A stretch of 64,000 nucleotides of DNA from Rhizobiales bacterium GAS188 (GTDB lineage: Bacteria > Pseudomonadota > Alphaproteobacteria > Rhizobiales > Beijerinckiaceae): NCBI GenBank assembly GCA_900104855.1, contig FNSS01000001.1:6953001-7017000 (forward strand), read 5' to 3'. The position numbers and the translations under genes were made by a program. The stretch's first letter is position 1; each line of letters starts with the position of its first letter. Below the pieces are notes generated by a model. The model was not told the DNA's origin, searched no databases, and worked only from the letters and a program-made list of their open reading frames with translations. Shown piece by piece: positions 33,061 through 41,529 of this stretch.

Positions 33061-34098
33061 GTGAGGCCGAACGCCTCCGCGACGAGGGGGCATGAATTGG
33101 GCTGCAGACGCGGCCTGATGGCTGTTGCGTTCCTCGCCGCCGGTTTGCCGGCCTATTGGATGGTGCAGACGGCTCTCGCTTGCGCTCCCGTTCCAGCGCC
33201 CGTCCGCGACATCAACGCCGTCGACTACCACCATATCGGCGCCGACGGCATGAACATCGATCCGGCCTTGAAGGCGCGCAACGATGCCGCGATGGAGCCG
33301 ATGCGTACTTTCGTGCGCCTGGTGAGCGCCAGTGCCGACCGTTTCCTCGCCGACAGCAAGGTGCCCGCCGCCAACTGCACGCTGGGCAATCTGCGCCAAT
33401 GGGCCGAGGGCGGCGCGATGCTCGGCGTGATTGCCAATATGCAGGCCGAGCGCGAGCGCGCCGGGCTCTTGAGCGGCCTCGCCTTTGCCTATCTGAAGAC
33501 CAAGGATTCCGCCTCCCCCTCGGACCGCGCGGCGATCGAACCCTGGCTCGACAAGCTCGCCGCCGGCGTCGAAGCGGGTTTCGGCGATCAGGCCAAACCC
33601 GCCAACCGCATTCTGGCGCTCGCCGGCCTCGCCACCATGGTGGTCGCCGCCTCCACCGATAATCACGAGCATTGGCGCTTCGCGGAGACGGCCTATGACC
33701 GCTCGCTCGCCGCCATCGATGACGACGGCGTGCTGGCGGTCGAGATGGGGGGCGGGGAGCGCGCCTTGTTCGATCAGGATTTCGCGCTGGGGGCGCTGGT
33801 GATGACGGCGGAGCTCGCCGCCAAGAAGTCGGGCGAGGATTGGTACATGCGCAGCGGGGAAGCGATCCACCGCCTCGCCGATCGCGTCCTCGACGGGCTG
33901 CATGATCCGGCCTGGTTCGCCGACCAGACCGGCAAGAGCCAGTTCCTGCCGACCGGCCGCGACCTTGCCTGGATCGCCTTCTATGCCAGGCGTTTCCCGG
34001 ACCGCTTCGCCGGGCGCGTGCCGGACGGAGCCGTCTTCCAGTCGCCGCGGCTCGGCGGAGACCTGACCGTGCTCGCGGAAAAATGGGTGAGGAACTGA
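33061..34098 (+). CDS. Secreted alginate-lyase-like (PL5 fold) protein
   Basis: A 345-residue exported protein. After [20 protein letters not shown] a signal sequence ends near TALACAPVP. The mature part follows the alginate lyase AlgL/A1-III pattern: [39 protein letters not shown] and [20 protein letters not shown] followed by [16 protein letters not shown]. In characterised lyases the last block is RALHYHNYA with the catalytic Tyr; here FDQDF replaces it, so lyase activity is doubtful. GTG 33061 is chosen for GAGGGGAAAG upstream; an in-frame ATG at 32992 is possible. It might bind or remodel polysaccharide. Confidence 0.7.
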   Translation: MRPNASATRGHELGCRRGLMAVAFLAAGLPAYWMVQTALACAPVPAPVRDINAVDYHHIGADGMNIDPALKARNDAAMEPMRTFVRLVSASADRFLADSKVPAANCTLGNLRQWAEGGAMLGVIANMQAERERAGLLSGLAFAYLKTKDSASPSDRAAIEPWLDKLAAGVEAGFGDQAKPANRILALAGLATMVVAASTDNHEHWRFAETAYDRSLAAIDDDGVLAVEMGGGERALFDQDFALGALVMTAELAAKKSGEDWYMRSGEAIHRLADRVLDGLHDPAWFADQTGKSQFLPTGRDLAWIAFYARRFPDRFAGRVPDGAVFQSPRLGGDLTVLAEKWVRN

Positions 34099-34119
34099 GG
34101 GGAGGCCGGAGACGCGTTT

Positions 34120-34256
34120 CCTTCTCCCGCTCTTGGGCGGGAGAAGGTGCCGAGGCGGAGCCGAGGCGGATGAGGGGCGGTCGAGCGCTTCACCGGCGTC
34201 CCTCATCCGCCCTCACTGCGTTCGGGCACCTTCTCCCGCCCAAGAGCGGGAGAAGG
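34120..34256. repeat. Inverted repeat with perfect 32-bp arms
   Basis: Arms 34120-34151 and 34225-34256 are exact complements; the left begins CCTTCTCCCGCTCTTGGGCG. Each arm also folds on itself (TTCTCCCGC/GCGGGAGAA). It fills the 232-base gap before the isovaleryl-CoA dehydrogenase gene. Similar in design, but not sequence, to the repeat at 17918-18114. Confidence 0.82.
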
Positions 34257-34330
34257 AGGCGCACGCATTGGCGCAAGCGACGCGGTTGGGCTATCGAAGC
34301 GCTTCCGCCGCCTGTTCTCCGAGGCCAGCC

Positions 34331-35503
34331 ATGCTCTCGAACACAAAACCCTTCCTGAATTTCGCGCTCGGCGAGACGGCCGACATGCTGCGCGAGACGG
34401 TATGTTCCTTCGCCCAGGCCGAGATCGCGCCGCGGGCCGACGAGATCGACCGCACCAACCAGTTCCCGCGCGATCTGTGGCCGAAGCTCGGCGCGCTTGG
34501 CCTGCACGGCATCACGGTCGAGGAGGAATATGGCGGCTCGGGCCTGGGATATCTCGAGCATTGCGTGGCGATGGAGGAGATATCGCGCGCTTCCGCTTCG
34601 GTGGGGTTGAGCTACGGGGCCCATTCCAATCTGTGCGTCAACCAGTTGCGGCGCAACGGCAACGATGCCCAGAAACGGAAATACCTGCCAAAACTCGTCT
34701 CGGGCGAGCATGTCGGTGCGCTCGCCATGTCGGAGCCCGGCGCCGGCTCCGATGTCGTCTCGATGAAGACGCGGGCCGACAAGAAGGGCGATCGCTACGT
34801 CCTCAACGGCTCGAAATTCTGGATTACCAACGGCCCGATCGCCGAGACGCTGATCGTCTACGCCAAGACCGATCCGGCGGCGGGGCCGCGCGGTATCACC
34901 GCCTTCCTGATCGAGAAAGGCATGAAGGGCTTCACCACGGCCCAAAAGCTCGACAAGCTCGGCATGCGCGGCTCGGATACCGGCGAGCTCGTCTTCCAGG
35001 ATTGCGAAGTGCCGGAGGAGAATGTGCTCGGCGAGGTGGGGCGCGGCGTCAATGTGCTGATGTCGGGCCTCGATTACGAGCGCGCCGTGCTGGCGGCAGG
35101 CCCCCTCGGCATCATGCAGGCGGCGCTCGATGTGGTCTTGCCCTATGTGCATGAGCGCAAGCAGTTCGGCCAGCCGATCGGCGAGTTCCAGCTGGTGCAA
35201 GGCAAGCTCGCCGACATGTATGTGACGATGAATGCAGCGCGCGCCTATGTCTATGCCGTGGCCAAGGCCTGCGACCGGGGCGAGACGAGCCGCGAAGATG
35301 CGGCGGGCGCCATCCTGTTCGCGGCCGAAAAGGCGACCGCGGTGTCGCTCGACGCCATCCAGCTGCTTGGCGGCAACGGCTATATCAACGACTATCCGAC
35401 CGGGCGCCTCTTGCGCGACGCCAAGCTCTACGAGATCGGCGCCGGCACGAGCGAGATCCGGCGCATGCTGATCGGGCGCGAGCTCTTCACCAAATCGGCT
35501 TGA
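34331..35503 (+). CDS. ivd: Isovaleryl-CoA dehydrogenase (acyl-CoA dehydrogenase family)
   Basis: FAD enzyme of leucine breakdown, oxidising isovaleryl-CoA to 3-methylcrotonyl-CoA. 390 residues. Visible: [39 protein letters not shown] (FAD and substrate), [20 protein letters not shown] and the diagnostic [20 protein letters not shown], where the catalytic Glu lies in the position specific to isovaleryl-CoA dehydrogenases. The C-terminal part has [20 protein letters not shown]. The ATG at 34331 fits the family; longer frames run back through the repeat. The usual liu partners (mcc genes, hmgL) are not in the window. Confidence 0.92.
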   Translation: MLSNTKPFLNFALGETADMLRETVCSFAQAEIAPRADEIDRTNQFPRDLWPKLGALGLHGITVEEEYGGSGLGYLEHCVAMEEISRASASVGLSYGAHSNLCVNQLRRNGNDAQKRKYLPKLVSGEHVGALAMSEPGAGSDVVSMKTRADKKGDRYVLNGSKFWITNGPIAETLIVYAKTDPAAGPRGITAFLIEKGMKGFTTAQKLDKLGMRGSDTGELVFQDCEVPEENVLGEVGRGVNVLMSGLDYERAVLAAGPLGIMQAALDVVLPYVHERKQFGQPIGEFQLVQGKLADMYVTMNAARAYVYAVAKACDRGETSREDAAGAILFAAEKATAVSLDAIQLLGGNGYINDYPTGRLLRDAKLYEIGAGTSEIRRMLIGRELFTKSA

Positions 35504-35540
35504 GCCTCACCTCCGCGGCCGCCCGCATCTGCACTTCCTG

Positions 35541-35561
35541 CATAATCACAATTGGATTATG
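35541..35561. promoter_or_regulatory. LysR operator upstream of its own gene
   Basis: CATAATC, seven bases, GATTATG: a perfect inverted repeat 10 bases before the lysR ATG. A closely similar CATAAT/ATTATG pair lies at 36485-36506 upstream of the monooxygenase gene. Confidence 0.65.
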
Positions 35562-35571
35562 CTTCGGCATC

Positions 35572-36474
35572 ATGAACCTGCAGGACATTGAAGCATTTGT
35601 GGCCGTCGCCGAAACCGGCTCGGTGAACCGGGCGGCCGTCAGGCTCAATCTCACCCAGCCGGCGACGACGCGGCGCATCCAGAATTTCGAGGCGTCGATG
35701 GGCGATGCCCCGCTCTTCAACCGTGCGGTGAAGCCCGCCGTGCTGACCTCTCTCGGCAACCATGTGCTCGAACATTGCAGGCGGGTCCTGACAGCGGTGG
35801 CGGAGCTCGAGGCCAGCACGACGAAGACAGCCGATCCCGCCGGCGATCTGAAAGCCGGCATCGCGCATGGCATGGGCGAAATGGTGCTGACGACGCCGCT
35901 TGATGCTCTGCGCCGCACGTTTGCACGCATCAGGTTACAGGTCAGCTCCAACTGGACCTCCAACCTGATCAAGGAGGTGCGCAGTGGCGCACTCGATTGC
36001 GCGGTCGGTCTCCTGACAGACGCTCACACGGTGCCGGCGGGGCTGACGCGCCTGAGCCTCGGGGCGGACCAGGTGGTCATCGTCGCGGCCTCCAAGACCC
36101 CGACCAGGCGCAGCGGCACTCCATGGCGGCTGCGCGATCTGGCAAGCGAAGGCTGGCTCCTGAACCCACCAGGATGCGGATGCCGAGCCGCACTCGTGAA
36201 GGCCTTCGACCGGCTGCAGCTGCCGCTCCACATCGCCGCCGAGGTCTTCGGCGAAGATCTGCAACTGTCGCTCCTCGCCCATAGCGGAGGTCTGGGCCTC
36301 GTTCCCCTGCGGCAGTTTGAGCACAGCCCGCACCGCCAAGAGCTGCGAATCCTGGAAGTTCTGGACTTTGCTCTGCCGGTGACGGTGACCTTGATCCGGC
36401 GCGCCGCGCCAGGCCGCTTTGACCGCGCCATCGCGTTGTTGGCGGAGGAGTTGACGGCCAAGTTGGAACAATAG
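35572..36474 (+). CDS. LysR-family transcriptional regulator
   Basis: A 300-residue regulator starting MNLQDIEAFVAVAETGSVNR, followed by AAVRLNLTQPATTRRIQNFE, the LysR helix-turn-helix. The C-terminal domain resembles the CbbR/TsaR-like effector fold (SGALDCAVGLLTDAHTVPAG, LAHSGGLGLVPLRQFE). ATG 35572 is chosen since the upstream frame runs through the palindrome. Matching palindromes before this gene and before the next gene suggest both are controlled by this protein. Confidence 0.9.
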   Translation: MNLQDIEAFVAVAETGSVNRAAVRLNLTQPATTRRIQNFEASMGDAPLFNRAVKPAVLTSLGNHVLEHCRRVLTAVAELEASTTKTADPAGDLKAGIAHGMGEMVLTTPLDALRRTFARIRLQVSSNWTSNLIKEVRSGALDCAVGLLTDAHTVPAGLTRLSLGADQVVIVAASKTPTRRSGTPWRLRDLASEGWLLNPPGCGCRAALVKAFDRLQLPLHIAAEVFGEDLQLSLLAHSGGLGLVPLRQFEHSPHRQELRILEVLDFALPVTVTLIRRAAPGRFDRAIALLAEELTAKLEQ

Positions 36475-36484
36475 CCATTCTGCA

Positions 36485-36506
36485 CATAATCATCATATAT
36501 ATTATG
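36485..36506. promoter_or_regulatory. Second LysR-type palindrome, upstream of the ABM monooxygenase
   Basis: CATAAT, ten bases, ATTATG, extended by TGC/GCA on the outside (TGCACATAAT...ATTATGCA). It shares the half-sites of the motif upstream of lysR and sits in an AT-rich promoter of this GC-rich genome. Confidence 0.6.
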
Positions 36507-36617
36507 CATTTGATTTATATTCGGGATAGCTGCAAGTTCCTGTGACGTTGCGGAGATCGGGGCGACAGCGCCCGAACGGCCGCGATCACACTCTTCATCT
36601 TGCACAGGTGCTCCCCC

Positions 36618-36941
36618 ATGATCGTCACGGTTTTTCGCTCGAGGCTCAATCCGGGCGCGCAGGAAGAGTATGGCCCTATGGCAAAGCACATGAGCGAGCT
36701 GGCGCGGACCATCCCCGGCTACATCTCGCATAAGGGCTTCGTCGCCGAAGACGGCGAGCGGGTGACGATCGTCGAGTTCGCAAGCGAGGAGGCCTTGCGC
36801 GAATGGCGCGTCCATTCCGAGCACGCCAAGGCCAAGAGACGCGGGATCGACAGCTTTTTCAGCGACTACAAAGTCCAGATCTGCAGCCTCGTCCGGGAGC
36901 GCTCCTGGACCGCCAAGGCGAAGCCCGGGGGCCGGGAATGA
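36618..36941 (+). CDS. Antibiotic biosynthesis monooxygenase (ABM) domain protein
   Basis: A 107-residue ABM-fold protein: MIVTVFRSRLNPGAQEEYGP, then IPGYISHKGFVAEDGERVTI and VEFASEEALREWRVHSEHA. These are dimeric ferredoxin-like barrel proteins; some oxidise quinols or degrade haem, many are uncharacterised. Its upstream palindrome matches that of the adjacent lysR gene, so it is the probable target of that regulator. The role (quinone or heme related) is inference. Confidence 0.85.
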   Translation: MIVTVFRSRLNPGAQEEYGPMAKHMSELARTIPGYISHKGFVAEDGERVTIVEFASEEALREWRVHSEHAKAKRRGIDSFFSDYKVQICSLVRERSWTAKAKPGGRE

Positions 36942-36977
36942 CGGCGCCCATCCCCCGGGTGATGACAAGCGTCGGGC

Positions 36978-38069
36978 CTACGCCGCCTGTTGTGGTTGCG
37001 GGCCCACATAGCGCGATTGCGGACGGATCAAGCGGCCCTCCAGCACCTGCTCGCGTGCATGCCCGATCCAGCCGCCGACCCGTCCGATCGCGAAGACGCA
37101 GGTGAAGCTGTCCCGAGTAAAGCCCAGCGCCTCGAGCAGCAGCGCCGTGTAGAACTCGACATTCGTCTGCAGCGGACGATCGGGCTTCTTGCGCTTCAGG
37201 ATCGAAAGCGCTGCCGCCTCCACGGCTTCGGCAAGGGCCATGCGCTGGCTGTCGACCTGGCCCGCCTCGACCAGCCTGCGCACCACCGCCTTCAAGGCGT
37301 CGGCGCGCGGATCGCGAACCCGATAGATGCGATGGCCGAACCCCATCAGCCGCTCATGCCTGGCGAGCGCGGCCTCGAGCCAAGTCTCCGCATCCTCCGG
37401 CCGGCCGATCGCATCCAGCATATCGAGCACGGGGCCTGGCGCGCCTCCATGCAGCGGCCCCTTGAGTGCGCTGAGCGCGGCCAGCACCGCCGAGGTGAGG
37501 CCGGCATGCGTCGACGCGACGACGCGCGCCGCGAAGGTCGAGGCGTTGAGCCCGTGATCCGAAACCGTGACGAGATAGGTATCGAGGGCTGCAATCTGCT
37601 CGGCGCTCGGCAGGCGGTCATGCGTCATGCGCAGGATATCGGCCGCATGGCTCAGCGTTGCGTCCGGCGCGATCGGCTCGAGGCCGCGCTGCAGGCGGGT
37701 GATCCCGGGGGTGAACACCGCCGGTGCCGCGATCAGGCGTAGCGCGGTCGCGACATCCTCACCGTCGGCGATGCGGGCGAGCAGCGCCCGGACGACCTCG
37801 ATGGGTTTGGATTTCAACAGCTCGGCATCGGCCGCCTGCAGATGGGCGAAGACCTCCGTTCTCGCGGCGCCGAGCGCAGCGGCGATCCGGCCAGGCTCCG
37901 GTAAATTCTCGATGAAGCCCGCGAGCAGGAGAGCGAGCACATCCTCGTAGCGGTTGCTTCTCACGAGATCGTCCAGCGACGCGCCGCGGATGATCAAGCG
38001 CCCGGCATTGCCGTCCACATCGGACAGGACGGTTTCCGCGGCGACGACGTCGTCCAAGCCACTCTTCAT
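36978..38069 (-). CDS. Citrate synthase/methylcitrate synthase family protein
   Basis: A 363-residue citrate-synthase-fold protein. Active-site regions: DHGLNASTFAARVVASTHA (first His), GPLHGGAPGPVLDML, GFGHRIYRVRDPRADALK (second His) and NVEFYTALLLEALGF. In citrate synthases the last block normally has Asp (NVDFY); here it is Glu, so the chemistry may be changed. C-terminus GRVGGWIGHAREQVLEGRLI then RPQSRYVG is normal. It is divergent from a second citrate-synthase-like gene with an added DNA-binding domain, and is unlikely to be the housekeeping GltA. Confidence 0.87.
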   Translation of the reverse strand: MKSGLDDVVAAETVLSDVDGNAGRLIIRGASLDDLVRSNRYEDVLALLLAGFIENLPEPGRIAAALGAARTEVFAHLQAADAELLKSKPIEVVRALLARIADGEDVATALRLIAAPAVFTPGITRLQRGLEPIAPDATLSHAADILRMTHDRLPSAEQIAALDTYLVTVSDHGLNASTFAARVVASTHAGLTSAVLAALSALKGPLHGGAPGPVLDMLDAIGRPEDAETWLEAALARHERLMGFGHRIYRVRDPRADALKAVVRRLVEAGQVDSQRMALAEAVEAAALSILKRKKPDRPLQTNVEFYTALLLEALGFTRDSFTCVFAIGRVGGWIGHAREQVLEGRLIRPQSRYVGPQPQQAA

Positions 38070-38110
38070 GGGAGCCTCCTTTGCACCCTTTGGAGATCGG
38101 GGCTATCATC

Positions 38111-38122
38111 ATTGACGTCAAT
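38111..38122. promoter_or_regulatory. Perfect 12-bp palindrome between the two citrate synthase genes
   Basis: ATTGACGTCAAT lies in the roughly 100-base divergent gap, with TTGATCGAATTGATCAA just downstream. It is a candidate operator, possibly for the helix-turn-helix of the adjacent citrate-synthase fusion. Confidence 0.5.
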
Positions 38123-38140
38123 CTTGATCGAATTGATCAA

Positions 38141-38180
38141 TGTGAGGAATGATGGTTTGCGTGGAGGAATGATGGCTTGG
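38141..38180 (+). repeat. 20-bp tandem duplication of a translation start region
   Basis: Two adjoining 20-base units each contain GAGGAATGATGG. The second holds the ribosome binding site and ATG of the citrate synthase fusion; the first holds a copy of the same RBS and ATG and opens a six-codon frame (ATG 38152, product MVCVEE) whose TGA overlaps the real ATG as TGATG. Confidence 0.6.
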
Positions 38181-39344
38181 CTGACGACCGGTGAGGCGCT
38201 CGCGGTGCTCGGAACCAAGCCGCAGACGCTCTATGCCAATGTCAGCCGCGGCCGCATCCGGGCGAAGCCCGACCCCAAGGATACGCGCCGAAGCCTCTAC
38301 GACCGCGAGGATGTCCGACGCCTGGCCAAGCGCGGGGCGGGGCGCCGCAAGGCCGAGACCGTCGCGGCCGAGACGATGAAATGGGGCGATCCGGTCCTCG
38401 AATCCGCCATCTCGACGGTCGTCGGCGGCCGCTTGTTCTACCGGGGTCAGGACGCAGCCAAGCTGGCATCGACCCAAACGCTCGAAGAGATCGCCGAGCT
38501 CCTCTGGGAAGCAAATTCCGTTCGCTTCGATCGCTCGAGCCCGGCCCGCAGTCCCAAAATGCATCCGCAAGAGCAAGCTTCACCCTTGCGGGCGGGCTTC
38601 GTGGCACTCGCCGAGCGTGCCGGCACGGATCCTCCGGCGCGCGGCCGTTCGCGACAGATTCTGCGGATGGAGGCGGCGAGCGTGGTCGGCTGGTTCGCAA
38701 CCGCCATGCTCGGACCGAGAGACATTGCGAGCGAGCTTTTCCTGCATCAGCGCCTGGCGGCAGCCTGGGGGCGGCCGGAGATCGATGATCTGATCCGGCG
38801 CGCGCTGGTGCTGCTCGCCGACCACGAGCTCAACGCCTCGACCTTCGCGGCGCGGATCACGGCCTCCACAGGGGCGTCGCTGTCGGCCAGCATGCTGGCA
38901 GGGCTGACGGCGCTGACCGGGCCGCTGCATGGCGGGGCTGCGGCGGGCATGCGGGCTCTGGTGGTGCTGGCGATGCGCGCGGGGGCGGAGGAGGCGCTGC
39001 GCACCTGGCTCGATCACGGCAATCCCATCCCCGCCTTTGGGCATCCCCTGTATCCGGAGGGCGATGCCAGGGCGGTTGCGCTGCTCGCCCGCTTCGAGCC
39101 GCCGCCCATCTTCAGCGAGCTGAGCCAGGCTGCCAGGGACATCGTAGGGGAGGAGCCCAATATCGATTTCGCGCTCGCGGCCTTGACGGTTGCCTATGAT
39201 CTGCCGTCCGAGGCGCCGCTCGTCCTGTTCGCCCTGGCGCGCTGCGTCGGCTGGATCGCCCATGCGTTGGAGCAAAACGAGACCGGAAAATTGATCCGCC
39301 CACGCGCGCATTATGTCGGCCCTCCGATCGCCATGAGCGCCTGA
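38172..39344 (+). CDS. Citrate synthase family protein with N-terminal helix-turn-helix
   Basis: A 390-residue protein. Residues 1-55 are a MerR/excisionase-type DNA-binding helix-turn-helix (MAWLTTGEALAVLGTKPQTL, YANVSRGRIRAKPDPKDTRR, SLYDREDVRRLA). The remainder is a citrate synthase fold: LADHELNASTFAARITAST (His), GPLHGGAAAGMRALV, IPAFGHPLYPEGDARAV (His) and EEPNIDFALAALTVAYDLP with Asp. Thus the catalytic triad is present here but altered (Glu) in the divergent paralogue. GGAGGA precedes the ATG. It may be a metabolite-sensing regulator built on an enzyme, acting on the short shared promoter. Confidence 0.88.
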   Translation: MAWLTTGEALAVLGTKPQTLYANVSRGRIRAKPDPKDTRRSLYDREDVRRLAKRGAGRRKAETVAAETMKWGDPVLESAISTVVGGRLFYRGQDAAKLASTQTLEEIAELLWEANSVRFDRSSPARSPKMHPQEQASPLRAGFVALAERAGTDPPARGRSRQILRMEAASVVGWFATAMLGPRDIASELFLHQRLAAAWGRPEIDDLIRRALVLLADHELNASTFAARITASTGASLSASMLAGLTALTGPLHGGAAAGMRALVVLAMRAGAEEALRTWLDHGNPIPAFGHPLYPEGDARAVALLARFEPPPIFSELSQAARDIVGEEPNIDFALAALTVAYDLPSEAPLVLFALARCVGWIAHALEQNETGKLIRPRAHYVGPPIAMSA

Positions 39345-39458
39345 GCGGGCCAAATGATTTTCGCAAGCACATGTCTTTCGTGGGCACATGACCTGCGCGT
39401 CAATTCGGTGCAATGATCCGCCATCGGCAACCGCGGGCCCGCAACGGGACTGAATTGC

Positions 39459-40685
39459 ATGCATGAACACGCCGAGAGCCGCTCTTCCGCCTGCGATGCG
39501 AGTGCGGTGGCCGCGTGGCTGGTCGACGGGGCGCGCTCGGCCTCGAAGGCCGAGGACGTGCTCACCGAGCTGTGCGAGCGCCTCAGCCGGGCCGGGGTGC
39601 CGCTCTGGCGCGTCGCGGTGTTCGTGCACACGCTCCATCCGCAGATCCTGGCGCGCCGGTTCCTGTGGCGCCCGGGCGGTGCTGCGAGCGTCGCCGAGGC
39701 GGCCTTCGAGAGGGCGAATGATGACGAGTTCCGGGCAAGCCCGGTCACCCGCATCCGCAAGACCGGCGAGACGATCCGCCGCCGTCTCGCCGATCCGCAT
39801 TGCCCGATGGACTTCACGGTCCTCGGCGAGCTGCGTGACGAAGGCGTGACCGACTATCTCGCGATGCCGCTGCGCTTCACCAATGCGGAGATCCACGCAG
39901 CCTCCTTCACGACGCAGCAGGAGGGCGGCTTCACCGATACGCAGCTCGAGGCGCTCGAGGCGATCATCCCGCCTTTGGCGCGGGTCGCCGAGGTGAGGGC
40001 GCTGCGGCGCACCGCGGTCAATCTTCTCGACGCCTATGTCGGGCACGACGCCGGCGAGCGTATCCTCGCGGGGCGGATCAGACGCGGCGACACGGAGGCG
40101 ATCCGCGCCGCGATCTGGCTCTCCGATATGCGCGGCTTCACGACGCTCGCCGACAGCATGAAGCCGCAGGCGCTGATCGATCTTCTCAACCAGTTCTACG
40201 ACTGCCTGGTGCCGGCCATCGAAGCCGAGGGCGGGGAGGTGCTCAAATTCATGGGCGACGGGCTGCTCGCGATCTTCCGCATCGCGAGCGACGCCGCGAC
40301 CGGCGAGGTCTGCGCCCGCGCCTTGCGGGCGGCGAGAGACGCCAGAGCCAGGATCGAGGCGCTACCGGCCGCAGGCGATCCGCGAACCAATGCGCCTTTG
40401 CGCTTCGGGCTCGCTCTGCATGTGGGCGAGGCGCTCTACGGCAATATCGGCGGGGGAGGGCGCCTCGATTTCACCTGCATCGGCCCTGCGGTGAACATGG
40501 CGGCCCGTCTCGAGAAGCTCGCGGCGCGGCTCGGGCGGGTGATCGTCGGATCGACGGCATTCGCGCAAAATTTGCCTAATGATTTAATGACTTTAGGCGC
40601 GTTCGAGCTCGCCGGGTTCCGCAGCGCCGAGACCGTTTTCGGCCTGCGCGAGGAGGAGCCCGAGGGCATGCTGACGAGATCTTGA
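39459..40685 (+). CDS. Class III adenylate/guanylate cyclase
   Basis: A 408-residue soluble cyclase. Residues about 1-200 are a GAF-like sensory half (VAAWLVDGARSASKAEDVLT, YLAMPLRFTNAEIHAASFT). The catalytic domain starts with the linker RRGDTEAIRAAIWLSDMRGF (first metal Asp), then EVLKFMGDGLLAIF (adenine Lys and second metal Asp) and LDFTCIGPAVNMAARLEKL. It should make cAMP. No membrane spans. A paralogue with the same architecture lies at 58595, and the two share many motif residues. Confidence 0.9.
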   Translation: MHEHAESRSSACDASAVAAWLVDGARSASKAEDVLTELCERLSRAGVPLWRVAVFVHTLHPQILARRFLWRPGGAASVAEAAFERANDDEFRASPVTRIRKTGETIRRRLADPHCPMDFTVLGELRDEGVTDYLAMPLRFTNAEIHAASFTTQQEGGFTDTQLEALEAIIPPLARVAEVRALRRTAVNLLDAYVGHDAGERILAGRIRRGDTEAIRAAIWLSDMRGFTTLADSMKPQALIDLLNQFYDCLVPAIEAEGGEVLKFMGDGLLAIFRIASDAATGEVCARALRAARDARARIEALPAAGDPRTNAPLRFGLALHVGEALYGNIGGGGRLDFTCIGPAVNMAARLEKLAARLGRVIVGSTAFAQNLPNDLMTLGAFELAGFRSAETVFGLREEEPEGMLTRS

Positions 40686-40760
40686 CGATGCATCGCGAAC
40701 AACGATCGCGTAAATGCATCTTTCCGGGTCATCGTAGCGGTAGGCAAAGGGAGACGAGAG

Positions 40761-41384
40761 GTGACGCTGAAGATCTGGGGACGCCTCAGCTCGGTCAATG
40801 TGCAGAAGGTGATGCTATGCGTCGAGGAGCTCGGCCTTCCCTATGAGCGCATCGATGCCGGCCTCGCCTTCGGCATCGTCGACACGGCGGCCTATCGCGC
40901 GAAGAATCCGAACGGACTCGTTCCCTTGATCGAGGATGACGGCTTCCTGCTCTGGGAATCGAATGCCATCGTGCGCTATCTCGCGGGCAAGCACGCCGCA
41001 GGCTCGATGTTGCCGAGCGATCCGCAGCGCCGCGCGGATGCGGACCGGTGGATGGATTGGCAGACGACGACGCTGCAGCCGGCGATGGGCGCAGCCTTCC
41101 TGCATCTGGTGCGCCTGCCGCCCGAAAAGCGCGAATCTGGCGCCGTCGAGCCGTCGCGCAGCCGTACGGAGGACTGCGTCGCCATCATGGATGCGGTGCT
41201 CGCGAAGCGTCCCTTCATCGCCGGCGACGCGCTGACGATCGGCGACATCGCGCTCGGCCCGGCCATCCATCGTTGGCTCAACCTGCCGCTCGACCACCTC
41301 GCCCGCCCCAATGTCGAGCGTTGGTACGGCGAGATGATGCGCCGTCCCTCGACGCGACAAACCCTGTCATTGCCGATAAGCTGA
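40761..41384 (+). CDS. Glutathione S-transferase
   Basis: A 207-residue GST. The thioredoxin-like N-terminal domain is LKIWGRLSSVNVQKVMLCVE then ELGLPYERI, with the Ser of GRLSSVNVQK as the likely active-site residue; NPNGLVPLIEDDGFLLWESN then AIVRYLA is the glutathione-binding cis-Pro/ES motif. The all-helical C-terminal domain ends in AGDALTIGDIALGPAIHRWL. GTG start with GGGAGACGAGAG just upstream. Substrate unknown; probably detoxification. Confidence 0.92.
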   Translation: MTLKIWGRLSSVNVQKVMLCVEELGLPYERIDAGLAFGIVDTAAYRAKNPNGLVPLIEDDGFLLWESNAIVRYLAGKHAAGSMLPSDPQRRADADRWMDWQTTTLQPAMGAAFLHLVRLPPEKRESGAVEPSRSRTEDCVAIMDAVLAKRPFIAGDALTIGDIALGPAIHRWLNLPLDHLARPNVERWYGEMMRRPSTRQTLSLPIS

Positions 41385-41529
41385 CACGGCAAGCATGCGT
41401 TTCTCCCCCGGACGGGGCTATCGGGGCCGTGACGATAACCGTTGGCGTGAAGCATATGCGGCCAGGCGAAGACAGGGCGCTGCGGTCGGAGCCCACCTCG
41501 GTCACAGGGCCTGCGGGGGGCGATTCACC

